Below, in pieces: positions 1 through 9,294 of a stretch of DNA of 64,000 nt. The notes under the pieces are model-generated. The model was not told the origin of the DNA and did not search any database. It saw only the letters and a list, made by a program, of their open reading frames with translations. Origin of the DNA: Pseudomonas putida (GTDB taxonomy: Bacteria > Pseudomonadota > Gammaproteobacteria > Pseudomonadales > Pseudomonadaceae); NCBI RefSeq assembly GCF_028682175.1, contig NZ_JANHKS010000004.1, forward strand, positions 124,001-188,000, in the 5' to 3' direction. How positions within the stretch are numbered: the stretch's first letter is position 1; each line of letters starts with the position of its first letter. Both the position numbers and the translations under genes were made by a program.

Positions 1-498
1 GCTGATGCTCGCGCCCTGATAGCTGGGGGGCAGCAGGCGGATATCGCTGAAGGCGAGCACCGGAATGTTGGGTTGGAGTTCGCCGACCTTCAGTTCGGTC
101 TTCGAGACTTTCGCCTTGAAGGTCAGGCCCAGGCGGCTGTATTCGTCAGCCGCGCGGCCATCGTCCTTGACCGGCAACAGGCCGGTGTTGACCCGATCCG
201 GGCTGCTGTCGAGCTTGAGCCCAAGCGTGCCCAGTGCATCTACGCCAAAACCAATGGGGCCAGGCGTGTAGCCGGATTTGAAGTTCAGGATAAAGCCCTG
301 CGCCCACTCCTCGGCTTTTGATTGTTTGCTTGCGCCAACGATGTCGGAAAAATCGCGGCTGAAGTAGTAGTTGCGCGCTTGCAGGGTCGCGGTCGAACCC
401 TCGATGAAACCTGTGTTCGCACCCGGGTCGGCAGCCGATGCCGCCAGAGGAACGCCCAGGAGTGATAGCCAGAAACGCTGAGTGGTCTGCTGATTCAT
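1..498 (-). CDS. OprD-family outer membrane porin, 5' part only
   Basis: The frame runs off the left edge, so only the first 166 residues are present. It begins [14 protein letters not shown], a signal peptide ending near AASA, followed by the OprD-type start [10 protein letters not shown]...RNYYFSRDF. OprD-family (occD/occK) porins admit small carboxylates, including aromatic acids, across the outer membrane. The gene lies downstream of benK in the same orientation, which fits a benzoate-type porin of the BenF/BenP kind, although the specific substrate is inferred from position. The ATG at 496-498 is used because it directly precedes the signal peptide. The family is clear; the substrate is not. 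Confidence 0.8.
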   Translation of the reverse strand, partial: MNQQTTQRFWLSLLGVPLAASAADPGANTGFIEGSTATLQARNYYFSRDFSDIVGASKQSKAEEWAQGFILNFKSGYTPGPIGFGVDALGTLGLKLDSSPDRVNTGLLPVKDDGRAADEYSRLGLTFKAKVSKTELKVGELQPNIPVLAFSDIRLLPPSYQGASIS

Positions 499-564
499 TT
501 TGTCGCTCTTAATTATTGTTATCGACAACCCGGCGCCTGGGCGCTCGGGTTTTGCTGCGTTGGG

Positions 565-1905
565 TCAGGCTTGGGCAGGTGGCGTCGGCTCCGGAACCTG
601 GGCACCACGGCGTTCATTGAAGGCGAACGCGGTCATGGCCAGTGCGGCGATGGCGCCCGGCACGGCGAAGGCCAGGAAGTTGAGTTGCAGGGGCAGTTCG
701 ATCCCCATCAACGCACCGCCCAGCATGGGGCCGGCAATGGCGCCATTGCGGCCCACGCCCGAGGCCCAGCCAAGGCCGGTGGACCTGATGTGCAGGCCGT
801 AGAGCTGCGCGGTGGCGGCGTACAGCAGGATCTGTGTGCCGATGGTGGTGGCCCCGGCAACAAAAATCAGCAGGTAGAGCACCGGCATCGGACTGTTGAT
901 GCCCAGCAGGCTGATGGAAATCGCAGCCGCCAGGAAGAAACCGATGGTGACCCTGACCAGATCCAGGCGATCCCCCAGCCAGCCCCCCAAAATGGCACCC
1001 GCCATGCCGCCCAGGTTCAGCGCCAGCAGGAACGACAGGCTCGAACCCAGGCTGTAACCGGCGGTGGCCATCAGCTTGGGCAACCAGGAACTGAGTGCGT
1101 AGACCATCAACAGGCAGCAGAAGAATGCCACCCAGATCGCCAGCGTCCGGACCGCCAGGCCTGCCCGGAACAACGCCATGGCCGAGGCACCCTTGCCTTG
1201 CGGATCGCTGATTTGAAGTCTGTCTTCGGGGTTGATTTCGCTGTCCGGTGACAGGCGCATCAAGAGTTTGCGCGCCTGTTCGACACGTCCTTGGCGGATG
1301 AGAAAACCGATGGACTCGGGAAGCAGCAGAAGAATCACCGGCAGCAGCAACAAGGGCAACGTGGCAGCAAAAAACATCGACTGCCAGCCAAAGCGCGGCA
1401 GCATGAAGATGCCGACCCCGGCCGAAAGCATGCCACCCAGTGAATAGCCGCTGAACATCAGCGCCACCAGGGTGCTGCGCATCCGCTTGGGCGCGTATTC
1501 GTTCATCAGTGCCACGGCATTGGGCATCAGCCCGCCGCAACCCAGCCCGGCGATGAAACGGCACATGCCGAACTCGCTGGGTGAGGTGGCAAATCCATTG
1601 ATCACCGTCGCCACGCTGAACAACGCAAAACAGATGGCTATGCCCTTCTTGCGACCGATCCTGTCGGCCAGGCTGCCGAACACCAGGGCACCGAACATCA
1701 TGCCGAACAGCGCATAGCTCCCCAATGCGCCGGCCTGCAGCGGGGTCAGCCCCCATTCCTTCATGATGACCGGCAGTACCACGCCGTAGATGAACAGGTC
1801 ATAGCCGTCAAAAATCAACAGCAAGGCGCACAGGCCCATGACCATCCCGTGAAAGCGCCCGAAGCGGGCGCCCTCGACAACCGCATGAACGTCGATGATT
1901 CGCAT
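565..1905 (-). CDS. benK: Benzoate/aromatic acid:H+ symporter of the MFS (AAHS family)
   Basis: This 446-residue inner-membrane protein has about 12 hydrophobic segments. The AAHS signature DGYDLFIYGVVLP is in the first membrane segment and the MFS loop motif GSLADRIGRKKG lies between segments 2 and 3. AAHS members (BenK, PcaK) import aromatic acids with protons. The gene lies 60 bases after benD in the benABCD direction, so it is probably the last or second-last gene of the benzoate operon and supplies substrate to BenABC. PcaK-like uptake of another aromatic acid is possible, but the ben context favours benzoate. Confidence 0.88.
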   Translation of the reverse strand: MRIIDVHAVVEGARFGRFHGMVMGLCALLLIFDGYDLFIYGVVLPVIMKEWGLTPLQAGALGSYALFGMMFGALVFGSLADRIGRKKGIAICFALFSVATVINGFATSPSEFGMCRFIAGLGCGGLMPNAVALMNEYAPKRMRSTLVALMFSGYSLGGMLSAGVGIFMLPRFGWQSMFFAATLPLLLLPVILLLLPESIGFLIRQGRVEQARKLLMRLSPDSEINPEDRLQISDPQGKGASAMALFRAGLAVRTLAIWVAFFCCLLMVYALSSWLPKLMATAGYSLGSSLSFLLALNLGGMAGAILGGWLGDRLDLVRVTIGFFLAAAISISLLGINSPMPVLYLLIFVAGATTIGTQILLYAATAQLYGLHIRSTGLGWASGVGRNGAIAGPMLGGALMGIELPLQLNFLAFAVPGAIAALAMTAFAFNERRGAQVPEPTPPAQA

Positions 1906-1965
1906 GGCATTACTCTCATTGTTATTTTTGTGTGTGAGATCCGCAGATAAAACCGATGCATCAAG

Positions 1966-2727
1966 TCAGCCCAAATCGCCGCCTCCCACCGGCAGGGTCA
2001 CGCCAGTGATGTACGAAGCCTCGTCCGAGGCCAGGAACAGGATCGCGCCCGCCTGCTCATCGATGGTCCCGTAGCGCTTCATCAGGCTGCTATCGAGGGT
2101 CTGGTCGATGATCTGCTGGTACCACACCTGCTCCTGTTCGCTTTGTGGCTGGCTGTTGCGCGGGATGCGCCGCGGCGGTGCTTCGGTGCCACCGGGTGCG
2201 GTGGCGTTGACCCGAATCCCGCGCCCGGCCGTCTCCAGCGCCAGGCAGGCGGTCAGGGCGTTCACCCCGCCTTTCGCGGCGCCGTAGGGCACGCGGTTGA
2301 GGCTGCGGGTGGCAATCGAGGAAACGTTGACGATGGCCCCGCTGCCTTGCGCGAGCATGTACGGCAAGACGCTGTGGCAGCACCACAGGGTCGGGAACAG
2401 CGAACGGCGCACTTCGGCTTCGATTTCGGTTTCGGCGTAATGCTCGAAGGGCTTGGCCCAGATGGTGCCGCCGACGTTGTTGACCAGAATGTCGATGCGC
2501 CCAAACTGCTCGTTCGCGGTGGCCATGACCCGGGCGCATTCGGCGTGCTGCTCAAGGTCGGCGGTCAGGGTCAGGGCGCGCTCATGGACGATCTCGTGCA
2601 CCAGCTCCGAGCGGTCCACCGCGACCAGCAAGGCGCCCTCCTCCAGCAAACGTTCGGCGACACGCCGGCCGATGCCCTGGGCTGCGCCGGTCACCAGCGC
2701 CACCTTTTGCTTGAAACGTGGGTTCAT
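1966..2727 (-). CDS. benD: Benzoate cis-diol dehydrogenase (1,6-dihydroxycyclohexa-2,4-diene-1-carboxylate dehydrogenase)
   Basis: A 253-residue short-chain dehydrogenase that oxidises and decarboxylates the benzoate cis-diol to catechol with NAD+. The cofactor motif TGAAQGIG is near residue 14, NNVGG follows, and the catalytic S...YGAAK set is near residues 140-157. The open frame extends about 53 codons upstream, but that part is antisense-like junk. The ATG at 2725-2727 (MNPRFKQKVALVTG) gives the normal SDR length and follows benC by 10 bases. It is the fourth gene of the benABCD operon. Function is assigned from family and gene order. Confidence 0.92.
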   Translation of the reverse strand: MNPRFKQKVALVTGAAQGIGRRVAERLLEEGALLVAVDRSELVHEIVHERALTLTADLEQHAECARVMATANEQFGRIDILVNNVGGTIWAKPFEHYAETEIEAEVRRSLFPTLWCCHSVLPYMLAQGSGAIVNVSSIATRSLNRVPYGAAKGGVNALTACLALETAGRGIRVNATAPGGTEAPPRRIPRNSQPQSEQEQVWYQQIIDQTLDSSLMKRYGTIDEQAGAILFLASDEASYITGVTLPVGGGDLG

Positions 2728-2737
2728 TGGACTGTCC

Positions 2738-3760
2738 TCAGGCCGCGTTGCCGGTGACGATGGCGTTGGGGGTGAACTTCTCGTAGTGGAAGCTCGCAGG
2801 CGTGACGCCCTGATCCTTGAAGTGCTTGCGCACTGCATCCACCATCGGCGGCGGCCCACACAGGTACACATCGACGTCGCCGTCATTGAGCACGCCGGCC
2901 GCCATGTGTTGCGTGACGTAGCCTTGCTGCGGATGAAGGGTTGCGGGGTCGGCCACGCAGGTCACGAAACTGAAGTTGGGCAGGCGCGCGGCGAACGCTT
3001 GCAGCGCCTCGACCATCACCAGGTCCTGGTCGCGGGTCACGCCGTAGATCAGCGATACCCGTTGGCTATCGTTGCGCTCGGCCAGCACTTCAAGCATCGA
3101 GAGGAATGGCGCAAGCCCGGTGCCCCCTGCCAGAAACAGCAGCGGGCGCTTCACTTCACGCAGGTAGAAGCTGCCCAGAGGGCCGGTCATGCTGACCTGC
3201 TCGGCAATCTGTGCGCGTTCCAGCCAGCCACTCATCAATCCGCCCGGTACGTGCTTTATGAGGAAGCTGGCGCGGGTCTCGCCTGGGCGGCTACTGAAGG
3301 AATAGGAGCGGGTTTGCCCGCTGCCCGGCACCTCGATATTCACGTATTGCCCCGGCAGGAACACCGGCGCCTGGTCCAGATCGAAACTGATCTCCAGCGC
3401 CGCATCGGCATGCCGGGTGATGCTCGCAACCCTGGCGGCGAAGCGGCTGGTGCCGGTCTTGCAAGCGCTGGACGGCACCGGAACGGCAATCACGCAATCG
3501 GATTGCGGCACCATCTGGCAGGTGAGCACTTGCCCTTGCTGGGCCTCGTCTTCGCTGAGCGCATCTTCGATGTAGTCGTCGCCCAGGTCGTAGGCACCGG
3601 TTTCGCAACGGCACTTGCAGGTGCCGCAGACGCCGTCGGAGCAGTCCATCGGCAGGTTGATGCGCTGGCGAAAGGCGGCGTCCAGCACCTTCTCGCCTGG
3701 TTTGCAGTCGATGAAGCGGGTCACGCCGTCTTCGAAATTGAGGGCGATGGAGTACGTCAT
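2738..3760 (-). CDS. benC: Benzoate 1,2-dioxygenase electron transfer component (ferredoxin-NADH reductase)
   Basis: This 340-residue protein passes electrons from NADH through FAD and a [2Fe-2S] cluster to BenAB. The N-terminal plant-type ferredoxin domain has cysteines 40, 45, 48 and 81. It is followed by the FAD motif RSYSFSS, the NAD-binding motif AGGTGLAPFLSM and the late CGPPPMVDAV motif. The ferredoxin-first order is the BenC/XylZ/AntC arrangement. The ATG at 3758-3760 (MTYSIALNFEDG) is chosen because the longer frame adds low-complexity residues with no homology look. The gene lies 10 bases after benB and 10 bases before benD. Confidence 0.93.
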   Translation of the reverse strand: MTYSIALNFEDGVTRFIDCKPGEKVLDAAFRQRINLPMDCSDGVCGTCKCRCETGAYDLGDDYIEDALSEDEAQQGQVLTCQMVPQSDCVIAVPVPSSACKTGTSRFAARVASITRHADAALEISFDLDQAPVFLPGQYVNIEVPGSGQTRSYSFSSRPGETRASFLIKHVPGGLMSGWLERAQIAEQVSMTGPLGSFYLREVKRPLLFLAGGTGLAPFLSMLEVLAERNDSQRVSLIYGVTRDQDLVMVEALQAFAARLPNFSFVTCVADPATLHPQQGYVTQHMAAGVLNDGDVDVYLCGPPPMVDAVRKHFKDQGVTPASFHYEKFTPNAIVTGNAA

Positions 3761-3770
3761 GGGGCTGTCC

Positions 3771-4259
3771 TCAGATGTGATAGATGTCGATGACCTGATG
3801 GATGTAGTCGTTCTTGAGCACGACCTTCTTGCGCGTGATGAGGGGTGTATCCCCGCTGACATCCAGGCGGTAGAAGGAGGTGCCGAAGTAACTGTCCGTG
3901 GTCTTGTAGCGGTGGCTGAGGGTGTGCCAGTTGAAACGTACGTCCATGTGCCCGGCGTCTTCGCCCAGCACTTCGATATTGGCCACGAAATGCGCAGTGC
4001 GCGGCTCGGGGGTGCTGGCGCTGGAGCGTTCGGTCTTGATCCGGAACACGCGGTCTTCCAGGCCGTCGCGGGACGGGTAGTAGATCAGCGAGATTTCGCT
4101 TTGCGGATCTTCGGTCAGCGTGTCCTGGTCGTCCCAGGCCGGCATCCAGAACTCGACCCTGGGCGAGTAGCATTCGAGCCATTCGTCCCACTGGCGATCA
4201 TCGAGCAGCCGGGCTTCACGGTAGAGAAACGCCAGCAGGTTCTCTCTTGAGAGGCTCAT
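3771..4259 (-). CDS. benB: Benzoate 1,2-dioxygenase, small (beta) subunit
   Basis: A 162-residue protein of the ring-hydroxylating dioxygenase beta family (SnoaL-like cone fold). It packs with BenA in the a3b3 oxygenase that converts benzoate to the 1,2-cis-diol. Recognisable stretches are [20 protein letters not shown] near the N-terminus, the central HFVANIEV and the C-terminal [19 protein letters not shown]. The start overlaps the benA stop by 4 bases (ATGA), so translation is coupled. Length and sequence are typical for BenB; AntB and XylY are close relatives, but the neighbours decide for benzoate. Confidence 0.93.
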   Translation of the reverse strand: MSLSRENLLAFLYREARLLDDRQWDEWLECYSPRVEFWMPAWDDQDTLTEDPQSEISLIYYPSRDGLEDRVFRIKTERSSASTPEPRTAHFVANIEVLGEDAGHMDVRFNWHTLSHRYKTTDSYFGTSFYRLDVSGDTPLITRKKVVLKNDYIHQVIDIYHI

Positions 4260-5632
4260 GGGCGGGCCTCCTTGTCGGTTGCGATCAGCGTCTGTTGTTC
4301 AAGCTCCAGGGCTTTTTGCAGGCTGGCTGCCCAGTGCGCGTGTTGCTTGACGAACAGGCCTTCATCTTCGGTTTTGATCCCGCTGAGCTGCGGGTTCATG
4401 CCCATGGCCCGGGCGTTGTCGTCAGCGCCCTCGATCCACTGGGTGGCACCGCGGCTGAGGTCGTTCCACAGCGTCGTCGCGCCTTGATAGCCGGTCTGGC
4501 AGGCGCGGAATTCTTCCAGGTCATCGGGGGTGCCCATGCCGCTGACGTTGAAGAAGTCCTCGTACTGGCGGATGCGGGTCGCACGTTCCTCAGCACTTTC
4601 GCCCTTGGGTGCCATGCAGTAGATGGTCACTTCGGTTTGGTTGACCGAGATCGGCCGCACCACGCGAATCTGCGTCGAGAATTGATCCATCAGGTAAACG
4701 TTGGGGTACAGGCACAGGTTGCGCGTCTGATCGACGATGAAGTCCGCACGTTCCTGGCCCAGACGCTCTGCCAGCGCGGCGCGATGGGCGTGGACCGGGC
4801 GCACTTCAGGGTTGAGCAGCCGGGTCCAGAGCAGGATGTGGCCATGCTCGTACGCATAGACGCCGCCCAGGCTCTTCGACCAGCCGTTGGCGTCGACGGT
4901 GCGCGTGCCTTCGGCCTCGTAGTTGCGACGGCCCATGGTCGCCGAGTAGTTCCAGTGCACGGAGCTGACGTGATAGCCGTCGGCGCCGTTCTCGATCTGC
5001 AGCTTCCAGTTGCCGTCATAGATGTAGGACGAACTGCCGCGCAGCACTTCCAGGCCCTCGGGCGCCTGATCGACCATCTGGTCGATGATGACCCGGGTCT
5101 CGCCCAGGTAGTCGCTCAGCTCAGGCACGGCGTCACTCAGGCTGCCGAACAGGAAACCACGGTAGTTTTCAAACCGCGCCAGGCGCTTGAGGTCATGGGA
5201 GCCGTCGCAATCGAAGCTGTCGGGGTAGGCGCCGGTCTTGGCGTCCTTGACCTTGAGCAGCTTGCCGGCGTTGCTGAATGTCCAGCCATGGAAGGGGCAG
5301 GTAAAGGAGCCTTTGTTGCCCTGCTTGCGCCGGCACAGCATCGCGCCACGGTGGGCGCAGGCGTTAACCAGGCCATGCAGCGTGCCCTGCTTGTCGCGGG
5401 TGATGACCACCGGCTGGCGGCCAATGTAGGTGGTGAAGTAGTCGTTGATCGCAGGGATCTGGCTTTCATGGGCCAGGTACACCCAGCCACCTTCGAAGAT
5501 GTGTTTGATTTCCAGCGCGAACAGGTCAGGGTCGGTGAAGATGTCGCGGCGGCAGCGAAAGACGCCAGTGGCGGGGTCATCCTGGACCGATTCACTGAGT
5601 TGACGGGCAAGGCGGTCGAGAGTATTGGACAT
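4256..5632 (-). CDS. benA: Benzoate 1,2-dioxygenase, large (alpha) subunit
   Basis: A 458-residue catalytic subunit. The Rieske [2Fe-2S] ligands are visible as C92-x-H94 ([10 protein letters not shown]) and C112-x2-H115 (CPFHGW). The mononuclear iron region follows as [15 protein letters not shown] near residues 210-225. The enzyme uses O2 and electrons from BenC to dihydroxylate benzoate. It is the first gene of the operon, with the sequence CGGAGGG a few bases before the ATG at 5630-5632 and the BenR-type promoter directly upstream. Confidence 0.95.
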   Translation of the reverse strand: MSNTLDRLARQLSESVQDDPATGVFRCRRDIFTDPDLFALEIKHIFEGGWVYLAHESQIPAINDYFTTYIGRQPVVITRDKQGTLHGLVNACAHRGAMLCRRKQGNKGSFTCPFHGWTFSNAGKLLKVKDAKTGAYPDSFDCDGSHDLKRLARFENYRGFLFGSLSDAVPELSDYLGETRVIIDQMVDQAPEGLEVLRGSSSYIYDGNWKLQIENGADGYHVSSVHWNYSATMGRRNYEAEGTRTVDANGWSKSLGGVYAYEHGHILLWTRLLNPEVRPVHAHRAALAERLGQERADFIVDQTRNLCLYPNVYLMDQFSTQIRVVRPISVNQTEVTIYCMAPKGESAEERATRIRQYEDFFNVSGMGTPDDLEEFRACQTGYQGATTLWNDLSRGATQWIEGADDNARAMGMNPQLSGIKTEDEGLFVKQHAHWAASLQKALELEQQTLIATDKEARP

Positions 5633-5670
5633 GGGGCGGGCCCTCCGTTGTTCTTTTATCAGGCCCCCTC

Positions 5671-5733
5671 ACCCTATTCCCTTGCCCCCGCCGTCAATAT
5701 CCGCCTACTGCAAATCGCTATCCACCCAGCGCA
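5671..5733 (-). promoter_or_regulatory. benA promoter with tandem XylS/BenR boxes
   Basis: Read on the minus strand there are two direct-repeat boxes, TGCG-N6-GGATA (5719-5733) and TGCA-N6-GGATA (5698-5712), separated by 6 bases. This is exactly the known XylS/BenR Pm-box spacing. A TAGGGT -10 candidate lies at 5671-5676, 21 bases after the proximal box, as in the TOL Pm promoter (TAGGCT). The distal box overlaps the last codons of benR, whose stop is at 5718-5720. Confidence 0.85.
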
Positions 5734-6686
5734 ATCGGCTCGCGCTGGCGACGCCAGGTCTGCGACGGCAGCTCGCCAAAGCGTTTGCGGTACGCCTCCG
5801 AGAACCGCCCCAGATGCACGAAACCGTGATCCAGCGCCACTTCGGTCACGCTGCGCGCCGCCTGTTTCTGCAACTCGGCATGCACCCGCTCAAGCTTGCG
5901 CTGGCGTGTGTAGTCACGGGGCGACAGGCCCACATTGCGCTCGAACATCAAGTACAGCGACCGCTCGCTGACCCGCGACACCGCCATCAACTGCTCCACG
6001 CTGATGTCTTCGGTCAGGTGCGCCTCGATGAACTGGCGCACCGCCTCAAAGCCGCTGCCCTCCTCCTGCCGGGGAATGACCCGCAGCACATTGCTGGCCA
6101 GCAGTGCCAGGAGCTTCTTGGCGACGATGCGCTCATACAGCGTCTGTACTTCCAGGTCTGCGGCGTTCTCCGCTTCATGGCAGATCAGCCCCAGCAACTG
6201 GGCAAAACCGTTCATGTCGTCCAGGTGCTGACGCTCGGCAACGAAGCGAATGCCCTGATGGGGCAGCGCCCAGTGCTGCTCAAGGCAGGCATTCTCGAAC
6301 AGTCTGACCGGCAGTTTGACGATGAATTTCTCGCAGTCGGCCGAGTACGTCAGGTCTACCGGATCGTCAGGGTTGATGAGTAGCACTTCGCCTGCGCGAA
6401 AGACCTGCTCCTTGCCGCGAGACGCCGAGCGGCAATGGCCTTGAAGCAGGATCTGCAGGTGATAGATCGTCTCAAGGGCTGTGGACGTGACCTGCACCGG
6501 CGCGCCATAGCTGATGCGGCACAGGTCCAGGCTGGAAAAGGTCCGGTGGCTGATGCTGGCCTGCGGGCGCCCCTTGGGCGGCAGGCGGATGCAGTGGGTG
6601 CCCACGTGCTGGTTCACGTATTCGGACACGGCATAGGCATCGGCACGGTCGAAAATCTGACTGCGCTCACTCAATAACACGGTCAT
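5718..6686 (-). CDS. benR: AraC/XylS-family transcriptional activator of the ben operon
   Basis: A 322-residue regulator with an N-terminal effector/dimerisation region (AraC_binding_2 type, rich in HLQILLQGHC-like beta segments) and a C-terminal double helix-turn-helix from about residue 215. It carries EQLMAVSRVSERSLYLMF and the second-helix signature VTEVALDHGFVHLGRFS. BenR/XylS proteins bind benzoate and activate Pb/Pm. The gene is immediately upstream of benA in the same direction, only 85 bases away, and the XylS-type boxes lie in that junction. Specificity is inferred from position and family. Confidence 0.92.
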   Translation of the reverse strand: MTVLLSERSQIFDRADAYAVSEYVNQHVGTHCIRLPPKGRPQASISHRTFSSLDLCRISYGAPVQVTSTALETIYHLQILLQGHCRSASRGKEQVFRAGEVLLINPDDPVDLTYSADCEKFIVKLPVRLFENACLEQHWALPHQGIRFVAERQHLDDMNGFAQLLGLICHEAENAADLEVQTLYERIVAKKLLALLASNVLRVIPRQEEGSGFEAVRQFIEAHLTEDISVEQLMAVSRVSERSLYLMFERNVGLSPRDYTRQRKLERVHAELQKQAARSVTEVALDHGFVHLGRFSEAYRKRFGELPSQTWRRQREPIALGG

Positions 6687-6730
6687 GTGTTGCCTCTCTT
6701 GTTGTTGTATTCAAGGCTGCGAGAAACCAC

Positions 6731-6760
6731 AAAGCCCCCGCCAGCGTGCGCTGGGGAGGC
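6731..6760 (-). terminator. Likely terminator after catA
   Basis: On the minus strand the 98-base catA-benR gap forms a GC-rich stem (roughly GCCTCCCCAGC paired with GCTGGCGGGGGC) followed by TTTGTGG. This would end the catBCA transcript before benR. The run of T is short, so efficiency is uncertain. Confidence 0.5.
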
Positions 6761-6784
6761 TGAGGTATCAAGCCATGGGCGGCA

Positions 6785-7690
6785 TCAGGCTTCGAGCGCC
6801 CTCACCCGCTCGCGGCGCGTCTGGTCTTCGGGCGCGGCGGTGGGCTGCAGCACGAAGTCGAAATCGATGTCTGCCCGTGGGCCCTTGGCGTCTTCGCTGA
6901 AATGAATCTCGGCGATCAGCTCGTCACGGGTGGCGTAGGCGAAGTCATCGTGCAGGTACTTGTCGCCCGCCAGGTTGATCTGGGTGGTCAGGTGACGGTG
7001 ACCCGGCGCCGAAATGAAGAAATGAATGTGCGCCGGACGCTGGCCATGACGCCCCAACTGATCGAGCAATTGCTGGGTCGGGCCATCTGGCGGGCAACCG
7101 TAGCCGGACGGCACGATGCTCTGGAAGCGGTAACGCCCGTCTGCGTCGGTGAGGATTCGGCGGCGCAGGTTGAATTCGGACTGCGACGGATCGAAATAGG
7201 AATAGGTGCCGCCTGTGTTGGCGTGCCACACATCGACCACCGCGTTGGCCAGCGGCTGGCCTTCGGTGTCGCGCACCTGGCCGGTCATGTACAGCACGGT
7301 ACCCGGGTCCTGGCCGTCATCGAGCCGCGCAAAGTGTTCGGAAACCGGCGCGCCGGCCACGTACAGCGGGCCTTCGATGGTGCGTGGCGTGCCGCCCACA
7401 TGGCCGGCCTGAGCATCTTCGGCGTCCAGCAGCAGGTCCAGGTAGTGTTCCAGGCCCAAGCCCGCCACCAGCAGGCCGGCTTCCTGACGGCGGCCCAGAT
7501 CGTTCAGGTAATTCACCGCCTTCCAGAATTCTTCAGGGGTGATCTGCAGGTCCTCGATGATCTTGATCGAGTCATTGAGCACCCGGTGGACGACGGTTTT
7601 CATCCGTTGGTCGCCGCCGGGCTGGTTGAAGCCTGCGGCCTGTTCGAAGAACTGCTGCACGTCGGCGGTCTGCGAGATACGAACGGTCAT
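6785..7690 (-). CDS. catA: Catechol 1,2-dioxygenase (intradiol)
   Basis: A 301-residue non-heme Fe(III) enzyme that cleaves catechol to cis,cis-muconate. Iron ligands are visible as Tyr163 (GTYSYF), Tyr197 (SGYG), His221 and His223 (RPAHIHFF). The N-terminal helical dimerisation domain occupies about the first 100 residues. The ATG at 7688-7690 (MTVRISQTADV) is preferred over an upstream start that would overlap catC and add 33 unrelated residues. It is the last gene of catBCA and receives catechol from BenD. Confidence 0.95.
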   Translation of the reverse strand: MTVRISQTADVQQFFEQAAGFNQPGGDQRMKTVVHRVLNDSIKIIEDLQITPEEFWKAVNYLNDLGRRQEAGLLVAGLGLEHYLDLLLDAEDAQAGHVGGTPRTIEGPLYVAGAPVSEHFARLDDGQDPGTVLYMTGQVRDTEGQPLANAVVDVWHANTGGTYSYFDPSQSEFNLRRRILTDADGRYRFQSIVPSGYGCPPDGPTQQLLDQLGRHGQRPAHIHFFISAPGHRHLTTQINLAGDKYLHDDFAYATRDELIAEIHFSEDAKGPRADIDFDFVLQPTAAPEDQTRRERVRALEA

Positions 7691-7749
7691 TTTTCTATCC
7701 TCATCACTTTTATTTGTCTTGTTGATGTCAGTGCGTTGATGCAGCGCGT

Positions 7750-8040
7750 TCAACGGTCGTCGGCGTGAATGGACGATGGATGCCGACACATCGGAGTGAC
7801 TTCGATTTCCATGTAGGGGTACAGCGGCAGTTGCATCAGCGTGTCATGCAGGGCCTGGTTGTCGGCCACATCGAAGATGCTGACGTTGGCGTACAACCCG
7901 GCCAGCCGCCACAGGTGGCGCCATACGCCTTCGCGTTGCAGGCGCTGGGCCAGTTCTTTTTCGTCGGCCTTGAGCTGCGCGGCTTTTTCGGCCGGCATGT
8001 CGACCGGGAGTTTGACGGTCATGCGTACGTGGAAAAGCAT
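7750..8040 (-). CDS. catC: Muconolactone delta-isomerase
   Basis: A 96-residue protein that isomerises (+)-muconolactone to beta-ketoadipate enol-lactone. The family start MLFHVRMTVKLP, the conserved EKELAQRLQREG and the core LWRLAGLYANVSIFDV are all present, and the length is the usual 96. It lies 30 bases after catB and 59 bases before catA. Identification is by family sequence and operon order. Confidence 0.95.
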   Translation of the reverse strand: MLFHVRMTVKLPVDMPAEKAAQLKADEKELAQRLQREGVWRHLWRLAGLYANVSIFDVADNQALHDTLMQLPLYPYMEIEVTPMCRHPSSIHADDR

Positions 8041-8070
8041 GTCGGGTCCTCTGTCAGTAAGGGAGCAGGA

Positions 8071-9192
8071 TCAGCGGCGGGTGAAGCGCGACAGGCGCTC
8101 TTCATCCAGGGTGATACCCAGGCCGGGGCTGGTGGGGATCATCAGCTGGAAGTCGCGATAGACCGGCGGTTCCACCAGAATGTCTGCGGTCAGCAGCAAT
8201 GGACCAAACAGCTCGGTGTGCCACTCCAGTTTGTCCAGCGTGGCAAATGCATGAGCTGCCGCCAGGGTGCCGACGCTGCCTTCGAGCATGGTGCCGCCGT
8301 ACAGGCCGATCCCCGCCGCTTCGGCAATCGCCGCCGTGCGCAGGACCGCCTTGGGGCCGCCGGTCTTGGCAATCTTCAGGGCAAAGATCGACGCCGCGCC
8401 CATCTGCGCCAGGGCAAAGCTGTCCTGCACCGACTCGATGGCCTCGTCTGCCATCAGCGGGATCGGGCTGTGGGCACTCAGGCGCACCATACCTGCACGG
8501 TCATGGCGGGACAGCGGCTGCTCGACCAGTTCGACACCGGCATCGGCCAGCAGACGGCAGGCACGCACGGCCACCGCCTCGCTCCAGGCCTGGTTGATGT
8601 CCACCCGCACACTGGCACGGTCGCCCAGGGAGCGCTTGATCGCCGCGACATGGGCGATGTCCCGTGCAGGGTCACCTGCGCCGATCTTCAGTTTGAAATG
8701 ACGGTGGCGACGAATGTCGAGCATGCGCTCGGCTTCTTCGATGTCTTTGCCGGTGTCGCCGCTGGCCAGTGTCCACGCCACTTCGACGCCGTCGCGAACC
8801 CGCCCGCCCAGCAGTTCAGCCACAGGCAGCCCGAGACGCTTGCCCTGGGCATCGAGCAGGGCCGTTTCCACGGCAGAACGGGCGAAGGTATTGCCCCGGA
8901 TACCCCGGTCGACCCGTTGCATGGCCGCGTTGAGGTTGGTGGCGTCTTGCCCGATCAGCAGCGGTGCGAACCATTTCTCAAGGTTCACCTTGATGCTTTC
9001 CGGGCTTTCCCCTGCGTAGGCCAGCCCGCCGATGGTGGTGGCTTCGCCGATGCCGATGATGCCGTCGCTGCACAGGACTTGCAGGATCACCAGCGTCTGG
9101 CCGTGCATGGTGTGCATGGCCAGCTTGTGCGGCCGGATGGTGGGCAGATCGACGATCTGGATATCGAAGCGTTCGATAGTGATGGCAGTCAT
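8071..9192 (-). CDS. catB: Muconate cycloisomerase
   Basis: A 373-residue enolase-superfamily enzyme converting cis,cis-muconate to muconolactone with Mn2+. Visible landmarks are the lid region TIRPHKLAMHTMHGQTLV near the N-terminus, the K-x-K catalytic pair in HFKLKIGAGD, and later VDINQAW, VEQPL and ADEAIES, which carry metal ligands. The ATG at 9190-9192 gives the canonical 373 residues; the longer open frame overlaps catR. It is the first gene of catBCA and is divergent from catR. Confidence 0.94.
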   Translation of the reverse strand: MTAITIERFDIQIVDLPTIRPHKLAMHTMHGQTLVILQVLCSDGIIGIGEATTIGGLAYAGESPESIKVNLEKWFAPLLIGQDATNLNAAMQRVDRGIRGNTFARSAVETALLDAQGKRLGLPVAELLGGRVRDGVEVAWTLASGDTGKDIEEAERMLDIRRHRHFKLKIGAGDPARDIAHVAAIKRSLGDRASVRVDINQAWSEAVAVRACRLLADAGVELVEQPLSRHDRAGMVRLSAHSPIPLMADEAIESVQDSFALAQMGAASIFALKIAKTGGPKAVLRTAAIAEAAGIGLYGGTMLEGSVGTLAAAHAFATLDKLEWHTELFGPLLLTADILVEPPVYRDFQLMIPTSPGLGITLDEERLSRFTRR

Positions 9193-9266
9193 GGGCTTTC
9201 CGTCTGCTTTGTGTTTGTTCTTGGGTGCAGATTGACGCCCCGGCTTGCCACCGTCCAATATTGAAT

Positions 9267-9284
9267 AGGTCTCGCTTAATACCT
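9267..9284. promoter_or_regulatory. Candidate CatR operator between catB and catR
   Basis: An inverted repeat AGGT-N10-ACCT lies in the 102-base divergent catB/catR spacer and abuts the catR ribosome-binding sequence GGAGG (9286-9290). CatR is known to bind such a site, repress itself and activate catBC with muconate. The call rests on position and symmetry. Confidence 0.5.
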
Positions 9285-9294
9285 TGGAGGTATC

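Noticed and set aside
2728..2886. N-terminal extension of benD
   Set aside because: The residues are low-complexity antisense to benC and would overlap it; the ATG at 2727 gives a normal SDR start.
4247..5971. A 574-residue plus-strand open frame over benA
   Set aside because: It mirrors the benA codons and has a composition rich in Val, Ala, His and Gln, with no domain; benA is intact on the other strand.
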